From: Leucogyrophana mollusca
Lineage: Eukaryota > Basidiomycota > Agaricomycetes > Boletales
Reading direction: 5' to 3'
DNA length: 56,426 nucleotides
Assembly: GCA_021014945.1 (NCBI GenBank)
Contig: MU266516.1
Location: 1-56,426 of the forward strand
Part shown: positions 1 to 11,509 of the stretch, piece after piece
Numbering within the stretch: the first letter of the stretch is position 1
Layout: each line of letters starts with the position of its first letter
Made by a program: the position numbers and the translations under genes
The notes under the pieces: model-generated
The model's database searches: none
What the model saw: the letters and a program-made list of their open reading frames with translations, nothing else
Told to the model about the DNA's origin: nothing

Positions 1-1950
1 CCGAGGGTGCATGTATGGCATTCGGGAACACTGGGTCATCACTCAAGTTATTGAGGCAGCTCTGCCTGTTTAGAGCCCACCTACGGCAAGAGGCATTGCT
101 TCGAACTAAACATCCATCCTTCAATACCTATTTTATTCTATAATCAGCTATTTTCCGAGTCAGTCTTTTCTTGACAAGCTGTGTGTGTCACGCTTTTTGG
201 CAGAGGTCACATGATGTCACAAGATGTCACTATTTTCGTACTGCATATCTGTTCATATTGCATAAGGTTTGGAGGGGTCCCGACAGTATGCATTATGAGC
301 AATTCAACTGTATTGGCATCCATCCGGCATCTCCTAGGGCGTTGGTGTAGATCGAACGGATGGCTGGCGACGGAGCACATGCAGAAAGCCCCGAGTGTGC
401 ATCTAACCAGCCAAAAAAATAAGATAACCCGCGAACACGGAGGCAGGGTCCTGGGACGGAGAAATGCTCGATAGAAGTAACCAATTGCGACCATGGCATT
501 CGCCATGTGGACTTTCCGAAACTCGGTCATGTCGCCATGCAAGAAACTGGCGAGTAGTTGAGGCTTCCTGTGATTATGCGTAGGTAAATTGTCTGTTAGG
601 TTATTTATACATGAACGTTTCAGAGCTTGCCATCGTCAAAAAGGCGGCCATGGATGTGTATAATACCGTACGTACCTTGAAGGTCCAACGCGCTGGCCAT
701 GGTAGGCAATTCAGTCTCCCGAAACGCACATTTGCCCTGTGCATGTATTGGCCTGAAGGTAGTAGTTAGCGCGGCGGAACGAATTTACTAGCAGATGTAA
801 GTTGCTCAGTAACACACTGCGGCAGGCGTAGCTACATTCGTCCAGACTCCGATGCGGAAGTATTACCCCGTGTAAATCACAGTACCAGTTTACCTTCTCA
901 ATTTGTTTATTGGCTCCTGGCATGATGAACTGGAACTTGGAAGAGTCAAGCTCTCAGCCTTGTTAGTGGGCAAGACAGTGGCAGGACATCGACAGGTATG
1001 TCCTCTTCGGCGCTGTTATTGTGTACCTTACCGTGCCTCGCAGCCTCCTGGTGGCCGCATCTCACAAAACTCCGGGTTTAGATAGTTGCAGGATGCCGTC
1101 TCGTTTGAGACCTCTGGAGGCAACGATATCTCCATACTTGACGCGGACGCACGGGGAATTTTTAGCAACGGAGGCTCAGATTCATCGTATCTTGCCTTTC
1201 TCGCCAGGAATAAATATTAGTCGGAGCTCGTGCATCAGATCAGTCGGCACGACCACGGAATGCTCAAAAGAGACAGGGCGTCTTTCCAACAATAACATCG
1301 CGTTCTTTTGAAGACCACTACACCGCTCGTCATGTCGACATATGTTGGATCATATGGAAATATAAGGTACAGAGCCTCATTTTTATTTCCGCCACTGCGC
1401 CTGACTCGTCCAAGCAGTGCGATCAAGGTTCAGTTTCGCATTTTATCTTCGTGAGTTCTGCACAGGAAGTTGAAGATTACTACGCTTGGCTGACACAGAT
1501 CATAGATGCTCGTCCCCATGTCCTGGCCTTCTGCTTGATCTTCCTACGATAACAGAAATAATCGTCGAGAAGTCCGGCTGGCGTCATATGTTTAATTGTA
1601 ATGACGGCTATATCCATTCAGGCAATATCATGTAAGTGGCGAGCATATTATGTTTGCACTCACTGTCAAAAAGAGACCGAGACACAAGAATTAACATGTC
1701 TCATAATATTTCAGGTTCGGAGGCTCCGGACACTTAGTTGAATTCCCTTCAAAACCGAGTTTGTGGACACAATTAGCTTGACAGGAGATATTGATAATCC
1801 AGCGCCTTACAGGACTGATGTTGACAATTCACTTTTGGATGGACTGAGGTGGGTTCCCGATCTCGCCACCAGTATCGACATCGGAAGGTGGTGCACCAAT
1901 TCGGTGACAAGCTTACGGGGGCTATGGGGGCCCTCCTTGACTCTGATCCT
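1..1950. other. Gene-poor left edge
   Basis: No open frame here carries a recognisable domain or a convincing chain of exons. The short open frames have no fungal-style splice sites linking them. The right end is the promoter of the P450 gene that starts at 1996. Confidence 0.5.
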
Positions 1951-1951
1951 G

Positions 1952-1959
1952 TATATAAA
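1952..1959 (+). promoter_or_regulatory. TATA box of P450 gene
   Basis: TATATAAA lies 37 nt before the P450 start codon at 1996, inside a short leader. The spacing implies a very short 5' untranslated region. This is inference from motif and position only. Confidence 0.5.
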
Positions 1960-1995
1960 CAAAAGAGCACCCGTAAGCATCCCTCCAAGCTCACC

Positions 1996-3575
1996 ATGGA
2001 TCCATTCTCGCCTTCACCACTTCATCAAGCTGCGATCTTCTCCGTGTTTGTCGTCCCGTTGCTATTTTATGGGGCATTATATCATTTGTTTGCTATTCCT
2101 TCAAACCTTCGCCACCTCCCTTCCGTCCCTCTGCTGCCCCTTCTCCGGAGCTACCTCTCTCGCGAGCCTGATGACGTCCGAATCAAACGACTCATCATGC
2201 CTTTCGCGGATGATCTCTCGGAAGGAGTCGTCGTCGTGTGGGCCATGGGCAAGTGGATGGTCCACATCCTTGATTCTAAGGTACTATCAATATTCATTGT
2301 CTAACACGCTGTTAAAAACGAGTTTCAGTTATTTATGCAAGTGAGTGGAAACATGGTCGACTTTCCGAAGCAACGGCCGGCGAAAGACTCCATGTTCTGT
2401 CGGTTCATGGGCGACTCGAATATCGTATGGACAAATGGAGAGGCATGGAAAAAGCAGTCGCATATCATGCGCCAGGCTTTCAGCCTCCCTCTCCCTATCG
2501 AGCTGTTCACAACCCTGGCCGAGAATGTCTTTCAAGTCATAGAAACCACATCTTCTGCAGCTGACTCCCACTCGCACACTGTGTGCTGGTCCGACCTTGC
2601 CCAACGTTTTGCGTTGGACGCTGTAGGCACGTCAATCATCGGACATAATTTCGATTCGATCCGCACCAGATCTGAGTTTGTCAGCGATTATAACCAAATG
2701 ATGCACGACATCGCTCAACCGCTGTACCTTATCGCGCCACTGCTCGAGCGTGTTGTTCCGCGGAAGAAGGTGATCTGGCGGATGGACCGCCTAATCCGTG
2801 GCTTTGAGGAGCTCTTAGAAGCCAAGCGCTCTGATCCAGGGGATGACATTATGACGGCCATGTTAAAGCACCCTGATCTATCTCCGACGCAGCTTCGGGA
2901 CAACATGGCTTCCCTTTTCCTCGCCGGTCATGTTAGTACCTGTTCGCTTCGTGTCATGCACCCGCTTACCTCGCGCCGATACAGGACACTACGTCAGGTG
3001 CCATGTCTACCCTTATTTATCACCTTGCCGTACACCCGAAGATTCAGGAGGCAGCTCGAGACGAGGTTATCGAGATCCTCGGACCCACGGCTGATCCTTT
3101 CGCCCCCCAGCTGAGCCCTCAGTCTATGCCATATCTTAATGCTTGTGTCCGAGAGGCACTTCGAATCAATCCTCCCGCTGATTACATCACCCCTCGCATA
3201 TCTCACATGGATGCCACCCTCGGTAACTACTACATCCCTGCTTTGACGCCGCTCGTTTGCAACACGTACGCTGTCCATCATAACAAAGCGACTTGGGGCG
3301 ACCCTGAGATCTTCAGACCAGAGCGCTTCCTTCATGGACAGGGGGCCGAACCATGGGTGCCGTTTTCGTCTGGCCCACGTCAGTGCCTTGCATACAATTT
3401 TGCTCTTTATGAGCTACGTACGCTAGCCGCGATGCTATTGAGACGGTACGATTGGGTTCTACCGGAGGACTCAATTCATGCCTCCGGTCTGAGAAATGCA
3501 TTTTCGCCTTTCGCACTGGCATTGCCAATTGACCTCAGCATCACATTTACTAGGCGGTCATACCCGGAAGCATGA
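1996..3575 (+). CDS. Cytochrome P450 monooxygenase (first of two)
   Basis: A membrane-anchored haem-thiolate oxygenase. Three exons (1996-2280, 2329-2931, 2985-3575) give 492 aa and all phases close. The N-terminus has one hydrophobic anchor (about residues 10-33). The I-helix oxygen-binding motif AGHDTT is rebuilt exactly across intron 2. ExxR appears as EALR, followed by a PERF motif (FRPERF), and the haem-binding loop FSSGPRQCLA carries the cysteine ligand. The length is normal for a fungal P450. The start was chosen because it is the first ATG before the anchor and follows a TATA box. The substrate cannot be told from sequence. It belongs to a different family from the P450 at 26.6 kb, whose haem loop is FGWGRRICPG. 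It stands alone, next to a DNA-repair gene. Confidence 0.9.
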
Positions 3576-3576
3576 T

Positions 3577-4939
3577 GACAATCCTCAAGTATACCTCATT
3601 TATTTCTGTCACGTAGTCGCGGATAGTATTTGCACTTGTAACCATGAAAATATCATAGTCGTGGGCCTCCCGAGAACAAAATCGCTGTATTAGAAGAGAT
3701 AAAGGGATGATTGAGTACGGTGAGGGGGGACGGACTCCACCACCAAAGGAGGTGTGTATGTACCATGGCATCAGGAGGACGACGTATGGTAAAGAATAGC
3801 GGCCTTCTGATCACGCACCAAGTACTTGGGACTATGCGGCAGGGCGGCTGTTCAGGCGGAGACCGAATGCATGTAACCTCCGCTGGCGCTGGGTCCAATA
3901 CAGGGTCCCAGCCTTGGATGCGTCGACAAGTCACCCACCTAGCACTGGCAGCTACATGATCTATCAGTTGTCCCGTCTGGCGCGAATGCCGTCGCGGCTG
4001 GCGTGGACCACTGGCAGGGCATTGGACCTGTAGTTATTGCGTTGTAATGATCGTGCATCTCGAAGATGCGTCCGAAGTACGTTTCATGCTTTCTTCTTGA
4101 TGGTTATCCCATCCAGAGTATTGACCCGCTTTCCGTCTTTCCCTAGGTACCGGCGACGGAATTCTGAAGCTCGCAGTTCATTGAGGAACACTTTACTGAC
4201 GTGGTCAGATCACCATCGATCCCTAAATGCAAATACCGAGGGATGCTCCGACACTCCGTTTCCTACTCATCTTTGCGAAAAAAGGCTGAACCTTGCGAAC
4301 TTTACTGGTTTGCCGTTGTTGGCATTCTCTCGTCGCACATTTGTCAGTGATTCAACCACTGTTAACACCTGTGGATTTTCCCCAGTGGATCACAGCTTTA
4401 CGCACTATGCATGGGGTAAATACGAATAAAATCTGCTGTTTCATTTATCGATACTCGTACTCTTAAAGGTGAATATATTCAGCCAACCCCCTGAAACAAA
4501 CATGATGTGCCTCTGGAAAGATCAGGAAGACCTTGCTAGCAGCTATGACCCACTCGCACCTAATCTAGTTCCTCTTAATGAGCAACCTCCCTCCTCGAGT
4601 GCTTGAGCCGGTGGGAAAGGCACCAAGTTCGAGCACAACTGCACGTGAAACTGCATGCTTGCATTTCCATCCCACCAAATCTCATCTTGTAATCGGCCCC
4701 ATCTCTACCGAGTTGGGATCGCCCAGTGGCAGCGCCCCTGTTATCCTTAAGATATGCACACTAGAAGGGCAGCACGAAAAGACGTGCCTGTGCACCCGAC
4801 TGTCAACTCTAGACTGGTGGTTAGAGGGGTGAACTTACATTGAGTAGTGATGTTTAGACCACCATAGAAGTGCGCGTAGGAGTGACACAGATGATGCGCC
4901 TGCGAGGATGCCGAGGCCATGGATGATCGTGTCTTCCGA
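3577..4939. other. Intergenic region
   Basis: About 1.4 kb between the P450 and the 3' end of the glycosylase gene. I see no domain, splice chain or RNA gene. It includes the convergent 3' flanks of both genes. Confidence 0.5.
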
Positions 4940-6488
4940 TCATGCCACCTCAGCTGGTGTGTGTGACCGAGGCTTCAACTCTTCGATAAGAGCATGAATA
5001 TACTGCTCGGAAGCTTCCTGGATGACGCCCCAGTCGGGCACCCACCGCTGCCCTTCCTCATAAGCCCATTTCCACCTCTGGAATACTCCCATCAGCAACG
5101 ACAAGTCATTAAAGACTCGGAGAGAACATGCCAGATAGCGAATCAGCTCCTTATCTGCGGGCATGACAGCCCTCCACTCTCCGGAAGATGGGGTAGTACA
5201 AAAAATGCGGTACGAGTCAAGTGCATAAGGTCCTGTTCCTGGCAGATGTGAGATGGGCGTCATGGGGTAGCGAGGGCGCGAGGGCATGGACGATGGTGTC
5301 TCGGGCGTGAGGGGCGCTTTGGTTCTGGGTCGTCGTCGCGCAGAGGAAGTACATTTCAAAGGCGACTCAACCTGCGCAATTTCAGGCAACAGTGGAGATG
5401 CGGGAGTCCGACCCCGAGACCGAGCCGGTGCTGGCGTACGTGGAGTGTCGGGGAGAGGCGGATCATCGATATACATCTGAGAAAGAAGCTTGAGGCGCTG
5501 TGCACGAACGTTGTAAAGTCCCAATGGTTTTAGCACCACCACCAGTTCCTCAACGGAGGCTGTCACCAGGATGAGGGCATTGAGCTCCAATTTAACTTAG
5601 TAGTAGCCATCGGGACAGACTAACCTTGACTGAGCTCCTCTGGTGTTCCCCATCGGCCTATGAGCTTCCAGAATAATGGAATAGCGGCTTTCCCTGTAGT
5701 TTTATTGAGGAGCATAACAGCGACGAGGACTTTCCACGGATCGTCAGCAATTTGTTCTGCGTGCCAAAACTGAAATTCGGTGGTGACAACGGAACTCGCA
5801 GGCAGCACGGCGCACCTTGGATTAAAAGGGGCTTGACGGACCATAGCGCGTCTCGCAACCATGGGTATCCGGGGTGCTTGGAAGGCGGGAGTGAGGCAGT
5901 CATGACCTCGTCATTGATGACAGTTACTCTGTTCTTCGAAGAAATAGCACGGGTGACACGCTCTAAACACGGGCTACCCGTCCTTTCAGGTTGAGTGGTG
6001 CAATCCGAGGTGAAATAGCGCGAAGTCAAACAAGTACCACTTGATATCTTCTTGTTCTTTTCCTCGGATCGCTGGGATGCGGACTCCAACTGATGTTTCT
6101 GGGCGCCATCAGTAATAAAGAAGCGAGAGTTTATCAACGATGGACTATCGGCCCGTACGGCGGAACTCGAAGGGTCCAAGCCAGCCTGCGATTGCCCCTC
6201 TACGGAATCTCCGTCGCCCCGACTTCCAGTGTTAGAATGGCGCTTCGTACGACGAGAACACGGGCTCGGACTACGCTGTCTCTTTAGACTGCCGCGAGCA
6301 TCTCGGCGCGCAAAGGAATGAGATTCGACGTTGCGTCTTACAGAAGCTCGGATGTCTGAAATGCGAGGAAGCGATTGAGGAGTCAGGCTCCCGGCTATCG
6401 TCTCCTCGTCTCTGGGCGTGAAAAAGCGAGAGCTTCGCCTCCGAAGTGGCGTGCAGAATAATGGATCTGATATGCCCGGTGATGGCAT
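4940..6488 (-). CDS. MBD4-like mismatch-specific DNA glycosylase (HhH-GPD)
   Basis: A nuclear base-excision enzyme; in this family it removes thymine or uracil from G:T/G:U mismatches. The catalytic domain is clear: DDPWKVLVAVMLLNKTTGKA, then LKPLGLYNVRAQRL, then LPGTGPYALDSYRIFC, whose Asp in DSYRIFC matches the catalytic Asp of human MBD4. The N-terminal roughly 200 residues are Ser/Arg-rich and disordered-looking; I see no methyl-CpG-binding domain. Introns: 5560-5624 (its removal aligns the protein with MBD4 without gaps), 5078-5131 (a GC-AG intron joining DKELIRYL to RWKWAYEEG), and one near 5865-5985 whose ends I cannot fix. First in-frame ATG is 6488. A Pro/Ser/Thr/Arg-rich insert of about 65 residues sits just before the HhH motif, unlike human MBD4. 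Confidence 0.85.
5078..5131 (-). other. GC-AG intron in the glycosylase gene
   Basis: On the minus strand the intron begins GCATGT and ends TTCCAG, 54 nt, phase 0. It has no in-frame stop, so retention would add 18 residues; removal restores spacing to the family's conserved Trp region. Confidence 0.6.
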
Positions 6489-6854
6489 TGCAACTGACCC
6501 GGACGCGTCAAGGAAGGCAAAGGACGAAAGAGAACTGAACGCCAAATAATGTTACTCAGAATTCGAGGTCAAATTTCCAAAACAAAGTAATTTCACCAAT
6601 CAATGCGAGCATAGCAAAAAAAAACGGCCCCAAGCAGCCCCAAGACCAACCTAATGCCGTGGGCCTGCATAACGACATAGTACTCATGTCCCTCCAGAAG
6701 CCGCCGTTCTGGAGGAAACTGTGTTCATGTCACAATATTACATCCACTTTGATGGCGCCCGCGTTTTATCTTCTGCCCTCCGCGCCCTTCTTCCGCTTCT
6801 GCTCTTCGCGGCAGCCCTTGCAGCCAAGAGCCTTGCCCCGTCCCAGCCACTCCT

Positions 6855-6992
6855 AGACATTAAATACTCTATTAGGTACAACTATGATGTTCAACGCTGA
6901 GGGCCCGTTCGGCTCCCCGGCCTTGTCTCGTCTCGGTCACTTGAAGACATTAAATGCTCCACTCACTAAGTACAACTATGTTATTCAACGCT
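6855..6992. repeat. Imperfect direct repeat, two units
   Basis: Two units of about 45-48 nt start near 6855 and 6945. Both begin AGACATTAAAT, share a TACAACTATG core and end TTCAACGCT. They lie between the glycosylase start and the 3' end of the DUF6534 gene. Function unknown. Confidence 0.6.
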
Positions 6993-7138
6993 CATTTTCG
7001 ACACAAGTCGGTGGCACAGCCCAGACCTTCAATACACATCTGTTCGGCGAGTATGAGTGAATGTTTGGGATAAGAGGTGGGAGTACCAACCGGTAGACAG
7101 GGGGTAATAGGAAGTTGATGGGCAGCAGACGTGCTGCT

Positions 7139-9112
7139 TCACGTTAACCAGTGCCCACCAGCACTTCGCTCACTCGGGTCTGTAAACACATCAGTATATG
7201 CATGGGTTATTGACGAACTTGCGTCACGGACAGAGACCGAACCAGATTCGGAGGATCGTCCCATAGTAAACTCTATTGTGCCTAGAGTCTCCTGAGATGC
7301 TGTGAGCACAGCGAAATATGTGGTTGAAGTAAACAAAACGTACCTTTCCAGCGTTGACACTACTATCCTCGCTGCCGTCTTCGCCATACGCCACAAGTGC
7401 CCCCACGTTAAGATACGACTCGCGAGCTAGGAAGCTAGGCAGAGGGGCGAGTTCGTGAGGTTGACTCGAGGCCTTGGGGCCTTCGTGGTGGAACTTACTT
7501 CGCAAGAAGGCAATTTCCGTACACTAGGCCATGGATATGTTAATTCCCCGAGAAAACTTGACAAGTATTGCTCCACTTACGACCCCCCATAGGAAAACTC
7601 ATAAAAAGATGCTTCGTGTTGAAGCCTGCGGCCGCCCACTATATAGCACGATGTTAGACTCAACAAGATACGTGAAGAGAACGCACTCACGATACTAACA
7701 GTCACCATTGCCACTAAGCTTTCGTCGCATCAAAGGTGTCATTATCGGCATAAACACTCTCGCAAAATGAACGCGGACATACCTGGTGATAATGCCTGTT
7801 TGTACACAAAATTGCGTGAGTTTTTTTAGCAGTCGATCTGACCTGGTGCAGATGTATCGGATGGTGGGGACAGTGTCAGGTGAGCCAGGGCGCGGATACA
7901 AGGTGATGGATGTACCACGGTGAGCCTGTGCGATTTTTGTTCAGCAGCCAACAGAGTGACCCTGCAATAAGGATGTCCGCCAAAGCAACCAAACCCAACC
8001 AGGCAGAAGCAGACCACTTTGTAGCGCTAAGTAAAAGAATGTATGTGGTATGGATCCGCACTCACCTTCAAGGTGTCAAAATTACGAGATGGCGACCGGT
8101 CGAGCTTTATGCTGACCCCAGAAGTCAGCTCATCATAATGAGGACTATCGCTGCAACAACATGCTCACATCTCCGCCATGGAAAAGAATCCGAAGGCTGA
8201 TGGTCGCTGTGTTAACACAATAAAAATCTATTCGGCGGTTTGTATAATTGCCTTGGGCCGTCATAGTTACTGCTCCCTGCGCGATTATTGTCACAAAGAC
8301 TGTGCCAATTGCCAAAGCCTGAAACACTCACGACGAAGAGAGCCATAGCCCACGAGTTACACATTTCCTTCCCAACTGGATATGTATCAGAAGTCAGCAA
8401 GTATTCACACTGCGGGCAAGACGTAACAAACGTAGATACAGTCTACGCACGAATAAAACGTGCACGAGGAAGGCTGTGAGAGACTGAAAGGGAGAAGGGA
8501 CAGATGAGAGGCCATATCAGTCTGTCAGGTGTGAGGAGCTTACACTCGTGCCTACATATATAGCCCAGTCTCTGCATGAGTTGGTGTATCAGCCATTGTC
8601 ACCAGACACCAAGCTTCGGACTTGCACCGATATTTTGATGGCTGCGTCCATTTCGCTATCAAAGGTCTCTACAGATAAGTATGCCATGTGGCTCGACATT
8701 CCCCTGGGACATATCATTAGCCGACAACCTGCATAAACAAGAGGGACCATATACTCACATCTGGAGCACTTGCACAACCCTGCGCAGCTCATCAACGTCG
8801 ACCCATCTCTGCAATATAGAATCGACTCACCAAAGAATCGCTACCTGTCGCTCGGTACAAGATGCTGAATTGTGGGGTTCTCAGGGCAGATGTGAGGACG
8901 AAACTCACAATCGCCTTGATCCAAACAGCGTCTTGGGCGGCGCTCTTGCGAAAGTACACCCAGACTTGCGCCGAGAGAATCAAGAAGACACTGGACGCGA
9001 TACATATCGTCAGCCTCCAGGGATCTACCTACCTCTAAAATGGCAGTACGTGCGTTGTCGATATGAAAACCCCCGCCATGATAGAACTCACATCAAGGGT
9101 GGATTGCTGCAT
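7139..9112 (-). CDS. DUF6534 integral membrane protein, intron-rich, possibly damaged
   Basis: A seven-helix membrane protein of a family expanded in basidiomycetes; its function is unknown. Family landmarks appear in order on the minus strand: QVWVYFRKSAAQDAVWIKAI (8.95 kb), VAILWVVQVLQ, SLTAFLVHVLFVRRLYL (8.48 kb), ALAIGTVFVTIIAQGA (8.3 kb), AWLGLVALADILIAGSLCWL (7.98 kb), DRLLKKLTQFCVQTGIIT (7.83 kb), FPMGG + LYGNCLLA (7.6-7.5 kb). Clear introns include 7843-7915. The model ends at TGA 7139-7141. The 5' end (ATG 9112, a 21-nt first exon) is tentative. Two frame joins need impossibly short introns of 13 nt (8319-8331) and 18 nt (8151-8168), both with perfect splice ends, so the gene may be decaying or the assembly may have lost bases. 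Confidence 0.75.
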
Positions 9113-9643
9113 TGCAGAAAAGCGTGGTTCGAGACAAAGGCAGGTTCGCGCGAAGATGATAAACCTCCTGCTGCATCGCCAATCTGCTGTACCGGCGCCT
9201 CGCCACTTTGACCCTGTGCCCCGCTGACGGAAGCCGAGATGCGAAATGAATTGGCCCAAAGACTAACTTCAGCTTGGCCGCTCTACCAGCGCCAACGCGA
9301 TCTTGAAGCACCTTCTTGGGCTGAAGATGGTACGCATGGTACCGTCTTGATGCGACAACATCGGGGATGACAGTGATCGCGACCGTTGCTGAGCCGGTAA
9401 GCCCCAGCCCGGCCGCCGACGTTTCTGCATACAGGCTAGACCATGATGATTGATTGACGGTTTTCTTACAGGATAACCCAACCATTCAAAGGGAATTACT
9501 CGTAGGGACCAGTGATAAGGCGGATCTTCTCCTTGGACGCGTTGTCCTAAACTAATAATCACCTAAAAGAAATCAGCGCCCGTGTTCGACTGAAGAAAGC
9601 GAAGATCGTACAGATACAAAGACGTATAGCGAAGAAACCGCTA
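9113..9643. other. Intergenic region
   Basis: About 0.5 kb upstream of the DUF6534 gene and downstream of the Ies2-like gene. A 130-codon minus-strand open frame (9093-9485) has no recognisable domain and overlaps the DUF6534 5' end; I do not call it a gene. Confidence 0.4.
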
Positions 9644-11013
9644 TTAAACGATATCCATTTGTTGTTCCAGTGCTTTCAGATGTTCCATCCCGCAAGCCCC
9701 CTTCATCCAATCCTTCACGAGACGGTACTTCCTCCTTTCCTGGCACCCATTGACGTCGCAAAGTGGTGTAACAGTGTTTAGAGGCTTGACCGGCTGCACT
9801 ACAGCCTCGCCTGTCTGCAAGACTGTGACAGGTACAGAGAATGTGAGCCTCATGGCACTCGCGTCATCGCCAGGGCCCTGCTCAGCGCCTTCCTTGCTGA
9901 CAGCTAGAGGCGGCTTCGTCGTCGAGACCCACCTATACATGACCGGAATGACTTCAGCAGGCTCAGAGTATTCTCCTTCTGGGACCTGTGAACCATCTCG
10001 TGCGGAGGCCGGGATAGCAGGGGTAGCTGGGAGTGGCGTGCGGTCTTCGGTGGAGGCGAGTGCGCTGCGCTTGGTCTTTGACTTAGACTGCTTTTTGAGG
10101 AGACGATTGATGGTTTCTGCCTGAACAGCGGGAGGTGGGTGAGAGGGAGAGGAGGGTGGTCGAGAAGGATCGAACCTTCTCATCCTCGAGTTTCTTCTCC
10201 GATAAGTTCTTACGTTTACGAGCGGTCTCTTCGCGTCGAAGAGCCAGCTCGCTCTCGGTCAGCTGCTTCTTCTTACGCCCAGACTCAGCCGGCGCGATAG
10301 CTAGAAACGTTAAAGTTGGAATGATGTCAGTGTCAAAGAGACTCACATAGTGATACATGGGATGAATCGACGACGCTGGCAAGGACTGCTTGACGGGACG
10401 TCATTGGTCTCGTAGAGCCCCCTGCAACAGACTGTGCTTGGTCGTCGTCGTCGTCGTCGTCTTCTGATTCGATGTCAATGTCTGTACGCTGGACATGAGA
10501 TGGTTATACCAGGGATACACAATGTAAAGCGCACCTCGAGATATGGCACGGCGTGATGGTGGTTGGCTGGGCTCTTCGAGCTGTCCGCTTGGAGTTGAAG
10601 CTGCTACACTTGCTGGTGCATCTGGACTAGGTACCTGGGGTAACTTGAGCTTTATCTTGAGGCGGGGATGAGTTATGGGAGGCGAGGGTGGAGGAGACAG
10701 CTCTTCCGACTCTGCAAGGTCCTATAAAGAACAATGAGCAATGATTCAATGCATAATGGCGCATCCTACCTCTTCCTCTTCTTCCTCAGCCTCTACGCGT
10801 TTGTTATCCTCTCCGTCAATGTCCATGTCGACGTCGGAGCCTTCGTCGGACATTTGCATATCTGTCGAGCGCCAAACAAAAATGGGTCAGCTGTAAGTAA
10901 TTTATCGCAAATATAGACTGCAGGATTGAGATAAGTAACAAAACGATAAATTTACCGCTTCCCGTGTTTTCGTGCGCATTGTCATCAAGTTCGTCCTCGG
11001 ATGTTCTACTCAT
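9644..11013 (-). CDS. INO80 chromatin-remodelling complex subunit, Ies2/INO80B-like
   Basis: A nuclear accessory subunit of the INO80 remodeller. The order is typical: an acidic N-terminus (two exons of Asp/Glu-rich sequence), a basic RLKIKLKLP patch, a poly-Asp run, then the PAPA-1 region ESGRKKKQLTESELALRREE ... NLSEKKLEDEK joined to AETINRLLKKQSK, then MYRWVS. The C-terminus is a small Cys/His finger (CDVNGC ... GACGMEH), as in the HIT-finger end of this family. Six exons: 11013-10956, 10861-10770, 10721-10535, 10481-10347, then the PAPA-1 exon and the last exon ending at 9644. Exon phases I checked agree. Divergent to the small gene at 11141, sharing a promoter of only 127 bp. Confidence 0.85.
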
Positions 11014-11140
11014 CTTGGGTTCCTCCAACAGGCATTTTAAACCCCGATCTCGTTCCGTTGGCGGGGCGGTCGCTTTGCCACATAACCTCCAAGTTGTCCC
11101 CACATCTTTATCTTAAGCTTTATATCCCCAGAGCATAAGA

Positions 11141-11509
11141 ATGTCAACAGCCGGATATCAGCGCCTTGCAACTGTGGATAACGACGAGCAAGAGACTCGT
11201 ATTGCTCAACCTGACCCTCGTTTCAACCGCCAATCGCCTTCCTGGTGGAAGCGAGTGGCCCTCCTTTCCTTCATCGCATTTTTATTTTGGCTGGCGTTCA
11301 CGCTCAGGCCCAGCAGAAACGTCGAGCCCAAGGTGATACACGCTTCTCGGTGCGTAACATACCGTTTGTTAGATCGACACCTGCTCTAATGAGGCTATGT
11401 TGACAGCTATTCAAAAGAGTATAAGTATCGACCAGCCGCTAGTCCTATCATCACGGAGCGATTGAAGGACGGTCGTGTTCGCCTCAGGGGGGCTTCTCCT
11501 GCGACGTAG
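11141..11509 (+). CDS. Small single-pass membrane protein
   Basis: Two exons (11141-11349, 11407-11509) give 103 aa, phases closed. A polar N-terminus is followed by one hydrophobic helix (about residues 38-56, ALLSFIAFLFWLAFTL) and a C-terminal tail with YSKEYKYRPAASPIITERLK. The hydrophilic tail with conserved-looking charged residues suggests a real protein; I know no function. The tiny divergent promoter is shared with the Ies2-like gene. Confidence 0.7.

Noticed and set aside
9093..9485. 130-codon minus-strand open frame
   Set aside because: No domain, no splice partners, and it overlaps the 5' end of the DUF6534 gene.
10441..10461. Trinucleotide (GTC)n repeat
   Set aside because: It encodes the poly-Asp run of the Ies2-like protein on the minus strand; acidic runs are usual there.
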